Shown: positions 27,346-39,250 of the stretch, in pieces
How positions within the stretch are numbered: the stretch's first letter is position 1
How the letters are laid out: every line of letters begins with the position of its first letter
Assembly (NCBI GenBank): GCA_012295275.1
Contig: CM022679.1
Location: 4,520,879 to 4,584,878 of the forward strand
Length of the DNA stretch: 64,000 nucleotides
Source of the DNA: Chrysomallon squamiferum
Lineage: Eukaryota > Mollusca > Gastropoda > Neomphalida > Peltospiridae
Direction: 5' to 3'
Made by a program: the position numbers and the translations under genes
Notes under the pieces: model-generated
What the model was told of the DNA's origin: nothing
The model's input: the letters and a program-made list of their open reading frames with translations, nothing else
Databases searched by the model: none

Positions 27346-28244
27346 TAAAATATTAAATTAAATATATATCGTATATCGTATTATCGTATTATACTAAGTA
27401 TGAGTCAACAGGACTAATGTGAGGATGAGAAATTTGTTTAGACGTTACTCCTTTTATTTGGGTTCTAAGAAAGTTGATACCTATGTAATACAGTCCCTCT
27501 GTCAACATCAGGAATTATTTAACTATTTACTGCTCGGCTAAATTCATCATATTGACCAAACCATCAAAAGTTTTATTTAGGTGGGATGGGAAGGTGTTTA
27601 CAGAGCTTGACGCGTCATAGGATTCAATCCTCAACAGAAGACATAACCACAAAATGTATGTTACTAAGATATGTAAGTACGTGTACACACACACACACAC
27701 ATTAGTAACATGATATATACGGTATGAATTTTTTTGTGCTGGTAAAACTCCAGCTACCAGGATTATTCATATAACGTTTTGAATAATAATGATAATAATA
27801 ACAACAACAACAGCAACAACAACAAAAATAACAACAACAATAGTATTGAGGAACAACTACAATTTCAGTTAATCCTTTTCTTTCTTCCTTCTTTGAAAAG
27901 AAAGTACTGGATAAAAGAAATAATGTAGTTGTAAAGTTATTGCTACGTCTCTGACGTCACAGGGAAACATAATACAGAACGAAAATAGAAGGCTTTGTTT
28001 GCTTTACAAGTCTGAAAATGATCTATGCAAGGGATGACAAGCAGTTTTACAAAGGGGAGTCCTCATCGTTGACCAGGATCTAAATTTTAAGAGAAAAAAA
28101 AAAGTGGTTCAGCTATAAATGAAAAAGTAATGTCATCCTAAAATAGGGGTGGATACCTAATTCTCTTAGTAACGATCATCCACCACTTATTACTCACCCT
28201 TATTTAATGTCGTAATCTTTTCAGATTCAATTCTTGAACCGCGC

Positions 28245-28454
28245 CTTACGAAATGGCGAAATCTTTTCAGGCAAAGCAGTACTTTTTATCTATACTAACA
28301 GCACACCATAAGGATACTGTTACCGCTTAAAAACATCCTTTATTTAAACCCCACTAAAACGTTTAGCTCGCTGGGTAACATAGTTTCATTAGACCTGCAC
28401 ACCTTCATTGCATACATTTCTGATTCTGTCTGAGGATTAACAAGTTTTTACATC
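28245..28454 (+). promoter_or_regulatory. Conserved upstream block of claudin-like gene 1
   Basis: About 200 bases directly upstream of the ATG are shared with 30165-30362, including ccccactaaaacgtttagct and gaggattaacaag just before the start codon. It presumably holds 5' UTR and perhaps promoter sequence. The repetition could reflect duplication alone rather than function. Confidence 0.4.
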
Positions 28455-28644
28455 ATGCCGAACTGGTCCGAGACGTCGACTCCCTACAAAGTAGGAACAT
28501 TTGGTGTGTTTTTCAGTTTTCTCTTTTTCCTTGTTGGCTTCGCCACGCCTGCTTGGTTTGAGACCAGCAGTGAGTTGATTGGCTTGTGGCAGACTTGCTC
28601 AGTTTCCATGGATTCTTGTAGATCTTATACTTCTGGAGATTCAG
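28455..28644 (+). CDS. Claudin/PMP22-like membrane protein gene 1, first exon
   Basis: The exon starts at ATG 28455 and ends at donor GTAGAT with exit phase 1 (63 codons plus one base). The protein begins MPNWSETSTPYKVGTFGVFF, giving TM1 at about residues 14-33. It continues with the W-GLW-C-C signature of the claudin/PMP22/clc-like four-TM superfamily: W34, GLW 43-45, C48 and C55. These proteins act in cell junctions or as membrane-organising subunits. The exon is nearly identical to the one at 30363. No second-exon homologue is seen before the probable last exon at 29055, so this copy seems to lack its middle exons. Confidence 0.75.
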
Positions 28645-28744
28645 GTAGATCTGATTCATCCCAGTTAGTGAGTTATATAATCTGGAATCATTTCACATAT
28701 ACAAATATATCTACGTGCAAATATAGATACGTGAATGTATATTT

Positions 28745-28746
28745 TG

Positions 28747-28780
<34 letters not shown>

Positions 28781-28792
28781 ACACACTTAAAT
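28745..28792. repeat. (CA)n microsatellite
   Basis: An ACACAC run, expanded relative to the short version in the paralogous intron near 30656-30664. It lies in intron 1 of claudin-like gene 1. Confidence 0.9.
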
Positions 28793-29054
28793 ATAATTAC
28801 ACAGAACAGGTTAAAGCAGTCTATTTTATATTTTTTCCATCCTTAAGTTTTCATTTACACACACATATATTTCTTATCATCATATCAGATTTTACTACTG
28901 TTACAGGTATAATGTCCTTTTTTTAAATATTATTATCAGTTTCTTTGATTATACTACAAACAATGTACGTCACAACATATTAATTTTATTCACTGCGTTA
29001 CGTAAATGTAAAAACGATATTGTTCTTTCTGTTGGCGATTTTAGTGAACTATAG

Positions 29055-29143
29055 GTGAACATGTTGAACAGACAGGAAGAATGACAGCGCCTCAGGCTTC
29101 AAATTACGTCCAGCCACCTGCCTATCAACAACATGGAGTATAA
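29055..29143 (+). CDS. Probable last exon of a claudin-like gene
   Basis: The exon follows acceptor aactatag (to 29054). It enters in phase 1 and runs exactly 30 codons to TAA at 29141-29143. The tail is polar and ends NYVQPPAYQQHGV, a Pro/Tyr/Gln-rich cytoplasmic end of the kind found in this superfamily. Entry phase 1 matches the exit phases of both first exons and of the second exon at 31582-31725. It lies between the two first exons, so it belongs to gene 1 or to a scrambled copy. Confidence 0.5.
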
Positions 29144-29384
29144 AACGTAAATCCAGAAGACAGTGTAATTAAATTAACAGCTTTCCGCAGTTTTATAGTA
29201 GCTTACTGATGACGCTAGAGAAACGTGTAAAAAGAAATCAGGCTTAAAAATAAAGATTCTGGTTTTTTATTTGTTTTTTCTATAGGACATCAAACTTTAA
29301 AATAATTGTTCATCAGAAAGGAAAATCTACATGAATTATTGTATAAGAGAATTAATTCTGATTTCATATTGTGATATTTTATAG

Positions 29385-29804
29385 GAACCATTTAATACTC
29401 TAGAGTTTGAAATGATTGGTGATGATACAGCAACCTTGTACTACAAAATAAATCAGCTGAGCAACAACCAAGCACAGACTGTGTTAAAAGAATCAGTTCT
29501 GAATGACACAAAGTTTAAAACGTGGTAACAGAGAAACTCTTTCTTTTCCTGTCATACAAATATGTATTCATATAACTACTTTCAAAACTTTAATTTAATT
29601 TTTAAATAAAATACATAAACATGTATTTGTTTCTAAAATGTTGAATGCTGATGAAAAAATGGTATTGTATTGCAGTTGGCACTCAGTGCTAATGATCTTG
29701 GAGCTCCACCAAAATCCAGTTCCAATCAGTTTAGTCTGTTTATTGAGTTCGTCATAACACACACAGTCCTCAGTTTGAAAACTTGCCAGCCACCACCACC
29801 ATGA
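29385..29804 (+). pseudogene. Cadherin-repeat-like exon fragments
   Basis: After acceptor ttttatag, 29385-29524 reads EPFNTLEFEMIGDDTATLYY and continues to FKTW. After an intron, about 29687-29804 reads ANDLGAPPKSSSNQF and stops at TGA. The A-x-D-L-G-x-P-P-x-S string is typical of the end of a cadherin extracellular repeat. Splicing GTAACA (29525) to the acceptor at 29686 keeps frame but loses a few expected residues. No other cadherin exon is visible, so I read this as a transposed, broken fragment. Confidence 0.35.
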
Positions 29805-30164
29805 ACAAAACATCTCCTGGTTTTATATTTCATGTCACTGCTGTATATCTGGATGTTTCAGTAGGTACACAGTTGATTCACTTGTGAATACTGACGTTAT
29901 TATTCATATATCATCATCATCATCATTTATGTTATTATCATTATTATTATTGTCATCATTATTATTAGTATTATATTTGAAATTAAATATAATATAATAT
30001 TTGAAATTTATCTCTTTTCATTCTATATTAAATATAATATTTGAAATTTATCTCTCTTCATTCTAAATTAAATATATTATAATCACCTCTTGATCCGCGT
30101 CTTTACATAACGTCGTATTCTGTTACAGGTACACAATGATCACCTACTGATCCGTGTATTCTTT

Positions 30165-30362
30165 TCAGGTAAAATCTATTTAGTGTTTTATTTAGTGACT
30201 AGCAACACACAGTCAATAAAGACACTGTCATTGTTTTCAAACTTCCTTGTTTCATACCCCACTAAAACGTTTAGCTCGCTGGGTAACCTAGTTTCATCAG
30301 ACCTACAAACCTTCATTACATACATTTCTGATTCTGTCTGAGGATTAACAAGTTTTTACATC
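30165..30362 (+). promoter_or_regulatory. Conserved upstream block of claudin-like gene 2
   Basis: This is the counterpart of 28245-28454. It holds the same blocks (cccactaaaacgtttagctc, gtttcatcagac, gaggattaacaagtttttac) leading to the start codon. Confidence 0.4.
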
Positions 30363-30552
30363 ATGTCGAACTGGTGCGAGACGTCGACTGTCTACAAAGT
30401 AGGAACATTTGGTGTGTTTTTCAGTTTTCTCTTTTTCCTTGTTGGATTCGCCACGCCTGCTTGGTTCGAGACCAGCAGTGAGTTGATCGGCTTGTGGCAG
30501 ACTTGCTCAGTTTCCATGGATTCTTGTAGTTCTTATGATTTTGGAGTTACAG
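30363..30552 (+). CDS. Claudin/PMP22-like membrane protein gene 2, first exon
   Basis: The exon starts at ATG 30363 and ends at donor GTAATT with exit phase 1. It is the same length as the exon at 28455. It begins MSNWCETSTVYKVGTFGVFF, with TM1 and the W-GLW-C-C signature identical to gene 1. Differences from gene 1 are few and concentrated in the N-terminus and after the second Cys. The next exon is at 31582. The intron between them carries degenerate tandem repeats. Confidence 0.78.
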
Positions 30553-31029
30553 GTAATTCTGACTCGTCCCAATTAGTGAGTTATATAATCTTTAATCAGT
30601 TCACATATACAGTTATATCTAGAAGCAAATATGGATACGTACATGCATATTTTTACACACACACATGTTTAAATATAATTACATAGAACAGGTTAAAGTA
30701 GTCTATTTTATATTTTTTCCGTCTTTACGTTTTTATTCACACACGCATACTTACATACACACATATATTTCTTATCATCATATCAGATTTTACTACCTTT
30801 TTTTTATTATTTATTATTATCAGTTTCTTTCATTACACTACAAACAATGTACGTCAACGACATATTAATTTTATTTACTGCGTTACGTAAATGTAAAAAC
30901 GATATGATTGTTTCTGTTGGCGATTTTTTTCATGTGATCTGACAATTTCTTGTCTTCAACATCACAACTGATAGTTATATAATATATATGTGCATTTTAT
31001 TTAAAATTATTTATTCTACAAATGTGTTT

Positions 31030-31540
31030 TTGCATGTACACCCAAAGTTAAATATATAATATTTATGCTGAGAATATAAATAATATAACAGAACATTGTT
31101 GTTATATTATCCTATATATCAGCACATTGTAATTGTATGACGGTACTTTATTCTTATACAACCGTACATTTAATTACATAACTGTACATTATTACACTGA
31201 GGTGACAGTACATTATAATAACATATGTAATTACACGCATATAACAGTACACTATGCATATATAAGAGGACATTATACTTATATAACATTGTAATTATAT
31301 AACACGCCATTTTACTTAAATTTACTTCATATGTACATTATATTTACATAACACTACATAATAATTATATAACAGTACATTAAACATCTGTATCAGTACA
31401 TTGTAATTGTATTACACTACGTTATGGTTATAAAAAATACATTATTTCTATATATCGGTATATTATATTTATACAAGGAACATTATAGTTATATAACAGT
31501 GAATTATATTTACGTACTGTAAACTATAATCAACCATAAG
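31030..31540. repeat. Degenerate tandem repeat of tatataacagtacatta-type units
   Basis: Irregular units built on ATATAACAGTACATTATA, spaced about 20-40 bases apart, fill much of intron 1 of claudin-like gene 2. Confidence 0.7.
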
Positions 31541-31581
31541 AAATCATATACATTCATTATAAAATGTGCGTTTTAATTTAG

Positions 31582-31725
31582 CTGCAGGTATTTACGATGC
31601 TATGCGAGTGGCTCAGATTCTGGCGTTCTTGTTCCTGGTGTTTGGTGTAATCATGGCCATTGTAGTGAACACGTGCTCTCCTCAAATGTCACCCAACATA
31701 GTAAGTGGGACGACAATTTTTGGAG
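31582..31725 (+). CDS. Claudin-like gene 2, second exon (TM2)
   Basis: The acceptor is ttaatttag (to 31581) and the donor is GTAAGA at 31726. The exon is 144 nt, phase 1 to 1, a symmetric exon. It reads AAGIYDAMRVAQILAFLFLV and continues through a hydrophobic helix to IVVNTCSPQ. This fits TM2 of the claudin superfamily, where an AARA-like motif precedes the helix. The gene runs into tandem repeats and the assembly gap, so exons for TM3, TM4 and the tail are not seen downstream. Confidence 0.7.
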
Positions 31726-31905
31726 GTAAGATATACCTGTATTACCCCAGAATATAAATATAAAGAAATTAATAAAAATATGATAATAACAGGAGGTAAG
31801 ATATACCTGTATTACCCACAGAATATAAATATAAAGAAATTAATAAAAATATGATAATAACAGGAGGTAAGATATACCTGTATTACCCACAGAATATAAA
31901 CAAAT
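31721..31905. repeat. Three 70-bp units copying the claudin-like exon 2 donor
   Basis: The sequence GGAG followed by GTAAGATATACCTGTATTACC, which spans the exon 2 end and its donor, recurs at 31792 and 31863 with periods of 70 and 71. The two extra copies are preceded by ATAACAG, an acceptor-like AG, leaving a three-base GAG between a potential acceptor and donor. Confidence 0.9.
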
Positions 31906-31979
31906 TAATAAAATGTGTAACTGCTTTGCACAGACATATTTCTCATGGTTATATAGATAGATAGATGACAGACAGATAT

Positions 31980-32179
31980 NNNNNNNNNNNNNNNNNNNNN
32001 NNNNNNNNNNNNNNNNNNNNNNNNNNNNNNNNNNNNNNNNNNNNNNNNNNNNNNNNNNNNNNNNNNNNNNNNNNNNNNNNNNNNNNNNNNNNNNNNNNNN
32101 NNNNNNNNNNNNNNNNNNNNNNNNNNNNNNNNNNNNNNNNNNNNNNNNNNNNNNNNNNNNNNNNNNNNNNNNNNNNNNN
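31980..32179. other. Assembly gap of 200 N
   Basis: Exactly 200 N bases. The left side is claudin-like gene 2 intron ending in a GATA/GACA repeat. The right side starts inside the condensation-domain coding sequence of a PKS copy. The true distance and even the adjacency are unknown. Confidence 0.98.
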
Positions 32180-33009
32180 AGAAGATACTGCAGGAGAAGG
32201 GTGATGACCTGAAACACTTCTGGAAACATACACTTGATGTTGATATTCCAGAAATTAGCTTAGGCGATGTAAACTTTCAGAGAGAAGTGACATTTGAAAC
32301 ATTTGGAAAAGAAAAGGTAACTCTGACACGTGATGTTTATGAAGCTCTTCAACGACTGTCCATGTCAACTGGCTTGAGCATGTTCAAGCTGCTGGCCTCA
32401 GCTTATCAACTACTACTCCATCTGACATCCGGTGAAGCCGTTGTCGTTCTTCTAGCTGCAGTCGACGTCAAGCAGTACATTGGAAGCGTCAGTCACGCCG
32501 TGGGGAGGGGAGCAAATCTCATTCCTTTGTTAGCCACGTTTTCGTCCGATGACGTTAGCTGCGGCGACTTTCTCAAGACCAACGAAACTTCAATTCAGAC
32601 GTCATTAGATCACTGCTTGTGTCCACTGGATGTCATCGAGGATCTTGTCAGCGCTGAGAAATTCAGAAACATTACTAGAAATAAGATAGTCATGGTCGAA
32701 CATGACTTTTACGGATCTTTGTCACAGCTGGGAAAGGAAAAAGACTATAAATTTGATGTCACCAGAGCCGAGGACATGGGGACTCATGCAGAGGCCCAGC
32801 TCAGTTTGTGGAATAGTCCAAAAGAAAAGAAAATGACACTTGAACTGACGTACAACACAAATGTTATATCCTCCAAACGCGCTGAAACAGTGATGCGCGC
32901 TCTTAGAGACATTGTTATTAAAATTGGCAACGACGTCAGTCTCACGACTTCAAGTTTGCGGAATATAGGAAGCGTTGAAGAGATCAACTCACTCGATGCT
33001 TATCTGTAG
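32180..33009 (+). pseudogene. PKS C-terminal fragment A (condensation-domain half)
   Basis: The open frame enters from the gap and runs to TAG at 33007-33009, ending NSLDAYL. It corresponds to 58919-59750 of the main PKS gene, the C-terminal half of the condensation domain. I count about 33 base differences in 830 (roughly 4%), most of them amino-acid changing, with no stop or frameshift. Whether a full gene lies to its left is hidden by the gap. It may be the end of a second intact PKS gene rather than a pseudogene. Confidence 0.75.
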
Positions 33010-34487
33010 GAATGAAAAAAGAAAAAAGAAACAAAATGAAATAGTCTTCTCTGATAGGATCGAACAGTTACGTCAATGAATGATTAAAACATCGATCCCA
33101 GACGCAATCATAAAAAACAATAATTAAATTTCACTTTGTGTCATTATTATCCCTTTTCCTAATGATTAGGTTGTAGTCATAATAATTTAAAATGTTAGCT
33201 GTAATTGGCATGAAAAATGTAATTGCGTAGGCCTAATTTGTTGCTAGCAAGGTCAAATCATAGTACCCAACAAAAACAAAAAAAAAAAAAAAAAGAAAAA
33301 AAAAGAAATATATATACATCTTATATGTTTTATGTAAAAATCTGGTAATCATTGCACAATACAGTATAACATATATGTAGAGAATAATGTGTATAAAAAT
33401 ATAATTTTCTTAAATATATATATGGTATATAGTCATGTGATTTAATTCGTATAAAATGAATAACCAATCGAAATTCAACATTTTGCCGGATATGTTATTT
33501 ACAAACTTGGTAATGTATATTTACTTTTCTACTATTGTTGTTATTGATAATATTAGTAGTATCAATATTAATATTAAAACTACTACTACTACACTGTCGA
33601 CTATTGTTACGATTATCACCATCTTTACTATCATCACTTTGTATTATCCCATTGTACATATGTATAAATCCTTACGTGATATTTGCAAATATCGTGTATA
33701 CAAATACTGTATATGTAAAGAATATTTTTCACATCTTAAAACTGTGCTGAATTTTTTCAAGCGATAGAAATGTTTCTTGTTCCATTTTTTTTTTTTTTTT
33801 TTTTTTTTAGTTACGATACGTGTGTATATTAATTGTCATTTTCAGTTCTTAATACTAAATTTTTCTAATCCATGTTCAGTTTTTAACGATGGTTTTAATT
33901 TTCAATCATTCATGAATACTGAATTTCATGTACATACTCTATTAATATATCTTTTGTTATTACTAAATATTTACCGAGTGTTAGTCATTTTTATCCGCTC
34001 ATTCGTAACACTGACAATTACCTACTTTAATTTCTTTACTGCTGAATATTGTCATCATTTTATATTTTCAGATTTAGTGATAAATATTTGCACATATCAC
34101 ATTTTCATAAGATTTCTACTATGTATTTCAACACAATACATTAATACACCCTCGAATTGAATACTGACAATATATTTTCCTAATATTTTCCTAATATTAA
34201 AATTTTACTTCATAGTATAGAACATAACAATACATAATGCATTCAGTTTCTATGTATTTTCCATATGCAAATATTTTTCCCGCATTACATTTTCAGTATA
34301 TTTTCAGAATATTTTCAGTTCATAATAATAATTTTTCTTCATGTCTTTTTTCATACATTACCTTTTCCGTTCACTTTTATGGAAATTTAGAAGAAAAAAA
34401 GGAGAAAAAATTGTTAATTTATACACGTAATTATAATGTGACCTTGCTTGCATTAAACTGACTAGAGAGAGATTTAATAAAAATGAC

Positions 34488-34539
<52 letters not shown>

Positions 34540-34853
34540 CATCATTATTAGTATTATCATTATCATTATTATTATTATCATTATTATTATTATTATTATT
34601 ATCATTATTATTATTACTATTATAAAAAAATATATTTAAATAGTATTCTTGCAATAAGTGCAGAATTTGAAATAAATTTATACATCATTTTCAACATTAT
34701 TTAGTAGAAATCAAAGGCTTTTTTATCTCATTTTTTCCCATATTTTGTAGAAATCAAAGGCTTTTTTGATCTCATTTTTTTAAATATATTTATTTATTAT
34801 TATTTTTTTAGGACACTGTTTTCTAAACTTCGTACATTCATTATTATCATTTC

Positions 34854-34891
<38 letters not shown>

Positions 34892-34981
34892 TTTTAATTT
34901 TTTTTAATTTTTTTTTTTTTTAGAACACTATTTTAATATTTATAATTTATTTATTATTATTACTATCACTATTACTGTTGA

Positions 34982-35033
<52 letters not shown>

Positions 35034-35327
35034 GGTATTCCATTTCACTTTTGGAAAAAACCGTATATAATTTCTTATATTTTATATTTATTTTTATTTT
35101 ATCATGTTGGATTTTATCATGCACTAGATATATACATTATTTTATATATAAATAATAATGTTTGTTTTTTTTCACACTGTAATGTTTTGCCACTTTCTGT
35201 TACAGCGTGTCATTTTGTTACTTCACAGAGTATTTGAAGTTTAGTTATATAAATTAGAAATATTTTTTCTTGTCTTTTTTCAAATAATATTGTCTTTATA
35301 TTCAAATATATATATAAGGACTTTTGA

Positions 35328-35385
<58 letters not shown>

Positions 35386-36311
35386 GTATTCTTTGTACAA
35401 ACATATATATAATACTTATAATCACATTATACTAATTTTGTAACATTATACGTATATTGGAGTAGCGATGCAAACGTAATGAAATATGTTTTGAATTAAT
35501 TTTGAAAATAACGTTCTGCTGTGTCCGATTCTAGACGATAACCATGCTGAGAAATAAAAATATTCAGGCACGTAATAAACAAGAAAACAATCGTTATGTT
35601 TGCTAACAATTATATATATGTTAGCCATATACTTAATTATTATCTCTAATTGGAGAAAATATTATTTTCTTGAGTGCTCAGTATTTCTATTAAATTAGAT
35701 TTATGCAGTTGTCATACAAAAATTAAATTAATGAATCAATATATGTTTTTAACTTTATTTTTAATATATATTTTAATTTTATTTTAATTATATATTTATG
35801 TATTATTAATATTTTTATTTTTTAACAGATTTAATATAGAATATAGTGTACCAAACATTTCATGGAAAATAATGGGGGAAAAAATGGGAAAGTAGCTTGA
35901 TGATTTGATACTTAAACAGAATTATAAAGAACAAGCTCATGGTTTATATACACCTCTACGTAACAACAGTACGAAAGCAATGCTTGTATTTCAAAAAAAA
36001 AAAATTGTTGTTGTTGTTTTATGAAAATTGATTAACGATATTTCTCAGCAAAAAGTAGTAGTGGGTTCAGTTTTGTAAGAAATAAAGTTTATATTAACTG
36101 GATTTGCTGAACTAAATCTCAATCAGAATTAATCTAATATTCAGTGTAATTCACAATTAAGTGCAGTAAATACATAGCTTATTACAAATAATCCCTTCAA
36201 AGTCAATTATTAACTAAGCTTGTTTTAATATATAAAATTATTTTAATATTGTGTTCCTACATTATAGCACTGAGGGAATAATTTGTAATGTTTGTTCTTG
36301 TTTTGTTTTTT

Positions 36312-36358
<47 letters not shown>

Positions 36359-36920
36359 TTTGTTTGTTTGTTTCTTTCTTTCTTTTGTTTTATTTGGTAT
36401 TTGCGGGGGTGTATTGGGTTTTTGTTTTGTAATTTAATGCTAGACATATTCAGATATAATATGGGTTACTGAGACATATATTCAGTTAATTTTCAAATTT
36501 ATAAAATCAAATTATTCCCTATTTTGAGTTCTACTAACAGGAAAGTATATTATCCAGCTAGTGTATTATTTTAATATATGTGTTATTCAGATAAATATTA
36601 CCTTATTAAAAGAATAAATAACTGTATTAGACTTTTTGCTGTTGTTGTTTTTAAATTTATTTTTTATTTTTAACCTAACCACCGTTATTTACAGTTTTAT
36701 ACACTAAATAATTAATTTCGAAAATGAATAAAAATTAAAGTTTAAAATCGTATTTTGTTGACCGTCGTAGTTGTGTGTATGTGTGTCCATATATTTCTGT
36801 TTGGGTGTAAATGTGATTTGTGAGTTTATATATTTGTATGTATGTACGAATACATTTTTTTTTTTATTTTGCTTCAAAAAAAAATAAACAAACAAATAAA
36901 AATATAAAAGACAAGCACAC
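33010..36920. other. Spacer between PKS fragment A and the M13 exon
   Basis: No gene is recognised. It is AT-rich with ATT arrays at 34489-34622, 34857-34890, 34986-35035 and 35330-35382 and a TTTA array at 36309-36360. Its closest relatives are the spacers after the other two PKS 3' ends. Confidence 0.75.
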
Positions 36921-37007
36921 CAGTTCAAGCACAGGTTTATTATTTACTATTTATTACAAACACTGAAATCTCACAACAGGTGAACAAAGAAAAACATGAA
37001 CAGTTTG

Positions 37008-37102
37008 TTAGAAGACAGGACATTTGTTAGCGGGATTCATTGTCGAGTACAATCGACATCTGTGGACGATAAGTGGACGGAAATTCTTCAGGGTTTCGTT
37101 GA
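37008..37102 (-). pseudogene. M13 metallopeptidase terminal-exon copy 1
   Basis: On the minus strand the frame reads FRPLIVHRCRLYSTMNPANK and then CPVF before TAA at 37008-37010. This is the C-terminal signature of M13 peptidases (neprilysin/ECE type), in which an F-x-C segment is followed by MNPxxKC. The expected acceptor AG is changed to TTTCCTGA and one codon is missing relative to 46411-46594. An AATAAA signal follows in 3'-UTR-like sequence near 36943-36960. Intron-derived sequence extends to about 37370. Confidence 0.7.
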
Positions 37103-38299
37103 TTCAGGAAATAGAAAGGAAATAATAACTGACTGAATGAACAAAAAAGAAATGCTATATGAATGAATGAAGAAAATGAACGAATGAATTAATCAATAAA
37201 TAGATGATAGAATGATTAAATGAACATATAAGTCAATGAATGAATGAGAAAACAAAGAAAGAGTTATTGATAAAAATAATAATAATGTGAAGGAATAAAT
37301 GAACCAGTAAATAATGGTTTTATACATATTTTCATAGACAGTACAGCCGAAAGTGAAGCTTTTAAGTAGCATTGTATCATACACACACACACACACATAC
37401 ACACACACACACATATATGTATATATCACATTATATGTATGGAACTATTAATACTTTTTGAACAGTTTGCAGATTACCGTATGTATAGTGTATAAGTGTG
37501 GCTTTATATATATAGCTGATAATATTTTTAAGAGTTACACTCAGCATGTTATTAGCCAGGGTGTGTATGAAAAGAATATTTTGTTGTTTATTTATTTCAT
37601 ATTTTTTTCGGGGGGTACTGTTGTTTGTGTATGTGAATACACTACATCCTTGAACTAAAATAAAACTGAACTAATTTGCAAGTTTAATAAAATAAAAATC
37701 TCTGATCTCTCACAGTTTTATAAGTACGCTTGATTAAGATTTCTGACAAACGACTTGATTTCAAACCAGGAAGAGGCGAAACGATAAAGCTTATCATTCA
37801 ACTTGAAATATCTTTAATATATGATGTATTTAAATCTCATTTCTGTGTGCATACGTGCTTTGGAGAGACACACCCTCGACAGGGTCAATAACGACAATTT
37901 ATTTTTCCAGATACGTCGACATCAGCTATCAATCTAATAATTCTGGCTGACTTCACGGAGGATACCCGGATACTTTTTTTCTCCTGACAAAAACTTAGAG
38001 GTGTATTTTCATTGGCTCAAATATTTTTTCTTCCCTTTCGTTTCTTTGTTGGTGGGTTTTTTTGTTTTTTTTTTTTGTTATTGTTGTTGTTTTCATACAT
38101 CATACACTTCAAATCAGTAACGGATAATAACTGGAAAACTTAGCAATACATAATAAATTAAACAAACAAACAAAAAAACAAACAAACAAACCCAAACACG
38201 TAAATAAAATACAAGCTCACCAGTTCAAGCACAGGTTTATTATTTATTAATTATTACAGACACTGAAATCTCACAACAAGTCAACAAAATAAATAATAA

Positions 38300-38380
38300 T
38301 ATGAACAGTTTGTCAGGAAGATAGCAGGACTCATTTTAGAGTGCAGTCGGCATCTGAAGGCGTCGGTAAATAGAAGAAAT
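38300..38380 (-). pseudogene. M13 terminal-exon copy 2
   Basis: The minus strand reads FTDAFRCRLHSKMSPAIFL. A 12-base deletion removes the NKCP part of the MNPANKCPVF end and the frame continues through the normal stop site. The acceptor region has become GAAT repeats. A matching 3'-UTR block lies at 38225-38290. Confidence 0.65.
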
Positions 38381-38849
38381 GAATGAATGAATGAAACAAA
38401 AAGAATAATGAATGAACAAAGAAAATGAACGAATGAATTAGTCAAGAAATAAATGATAGAATGATTGAATGAATAGATAAGTGAATGAATGAATGAATGA
38501 ATGAATGAGAAAAAACAACAAAAGAATCTGTTTCTGACCGAATATAAAAAAAAATAATAATATGAATGAGTGAATGAACGAGTCAGTAATAGCTTTATAT
38601 ATATATTCATAGACAGTACAGCCGAAAATGAACCTTTTAACAAGCACTATATCTAATCATTATAGAACGACAACAACACCAGTAACAACAACAACAACAA
38701 TAATGATAACAAAAAATATAAGAATGAAAATTAATTAACTATACTAATTTTATTAGTTTTTTAATAGTGTTACTCTAGTTTAATATTTTCTATTCAGCTC
38801 ACAATAATAAAATACTGAATTTATTGTTAAAACGCACAAATGCGGAGAT

Positions 38850-39250
38850 TGTACTGAAAAGATATAATAAAAAGAGTAGACCAAGCGTATCTGCGATATG
38901 TTCACATTCGAGTTTCAAAATAAACAAACAAACAAACAAACAAATAAACAAATAAATATATAAATAATGCCATTGGTGGGGTGGGAAAAGAGGCGTTGCT
39001 GGTTTATGTTCCCCAGAGAATCTGTTGGTCTGTTCATTGTGGCTGAATACACAACATCCTTGAACTAAAATATAACTGAAATAATTTACAAGTTTAGTCA
39101 ATATCTCTGATGACAATTGCGTAATTAAGCTTTACTAAGATTTCTGAGAAACAACGTGACTTTAAACCTTAACATACAACTCGAAATGTATTGAGGTGCT
39201 TAATGTATGACATATGTCAATCTCATCTACTTGTGCATTCGTGCGTTACA
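38850..39250. repeat. Unclassified duplicated block (also at 37640-37960 and, inverted, 48540-48850)
   Basis: Shared landmarks are acatccttgaactaaaat, tactaagatttctgagaaac and a ggtctgttcattgt segment. No coding potential or transposon ends are recognised. It marks rearrangement breakpoints around the PKS copies. Confidence 0.6.

Larger units (their letters stand above)
32180..37430 (+). repeat. Segmental duplication copy A
   Basis: The PKS 3' end, the 4-kb flank and the reversed M13 terminal exon are collinear with 58918-64000 at an offset of about 26.7 kb. The parts I compared by eye differ by about 1-4% plus microsatellite length changes. It may extend past 37430. Confidence 0.92.

Noticed and set aside
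32784-32987. Minus-strand open frames antisense to the PKS C-terminal copies (also 40312-40503 and 59525-59728)
   Set aside because: They recur because the underlying plus-strand coding sequence is duplicated, and they have no independent support.
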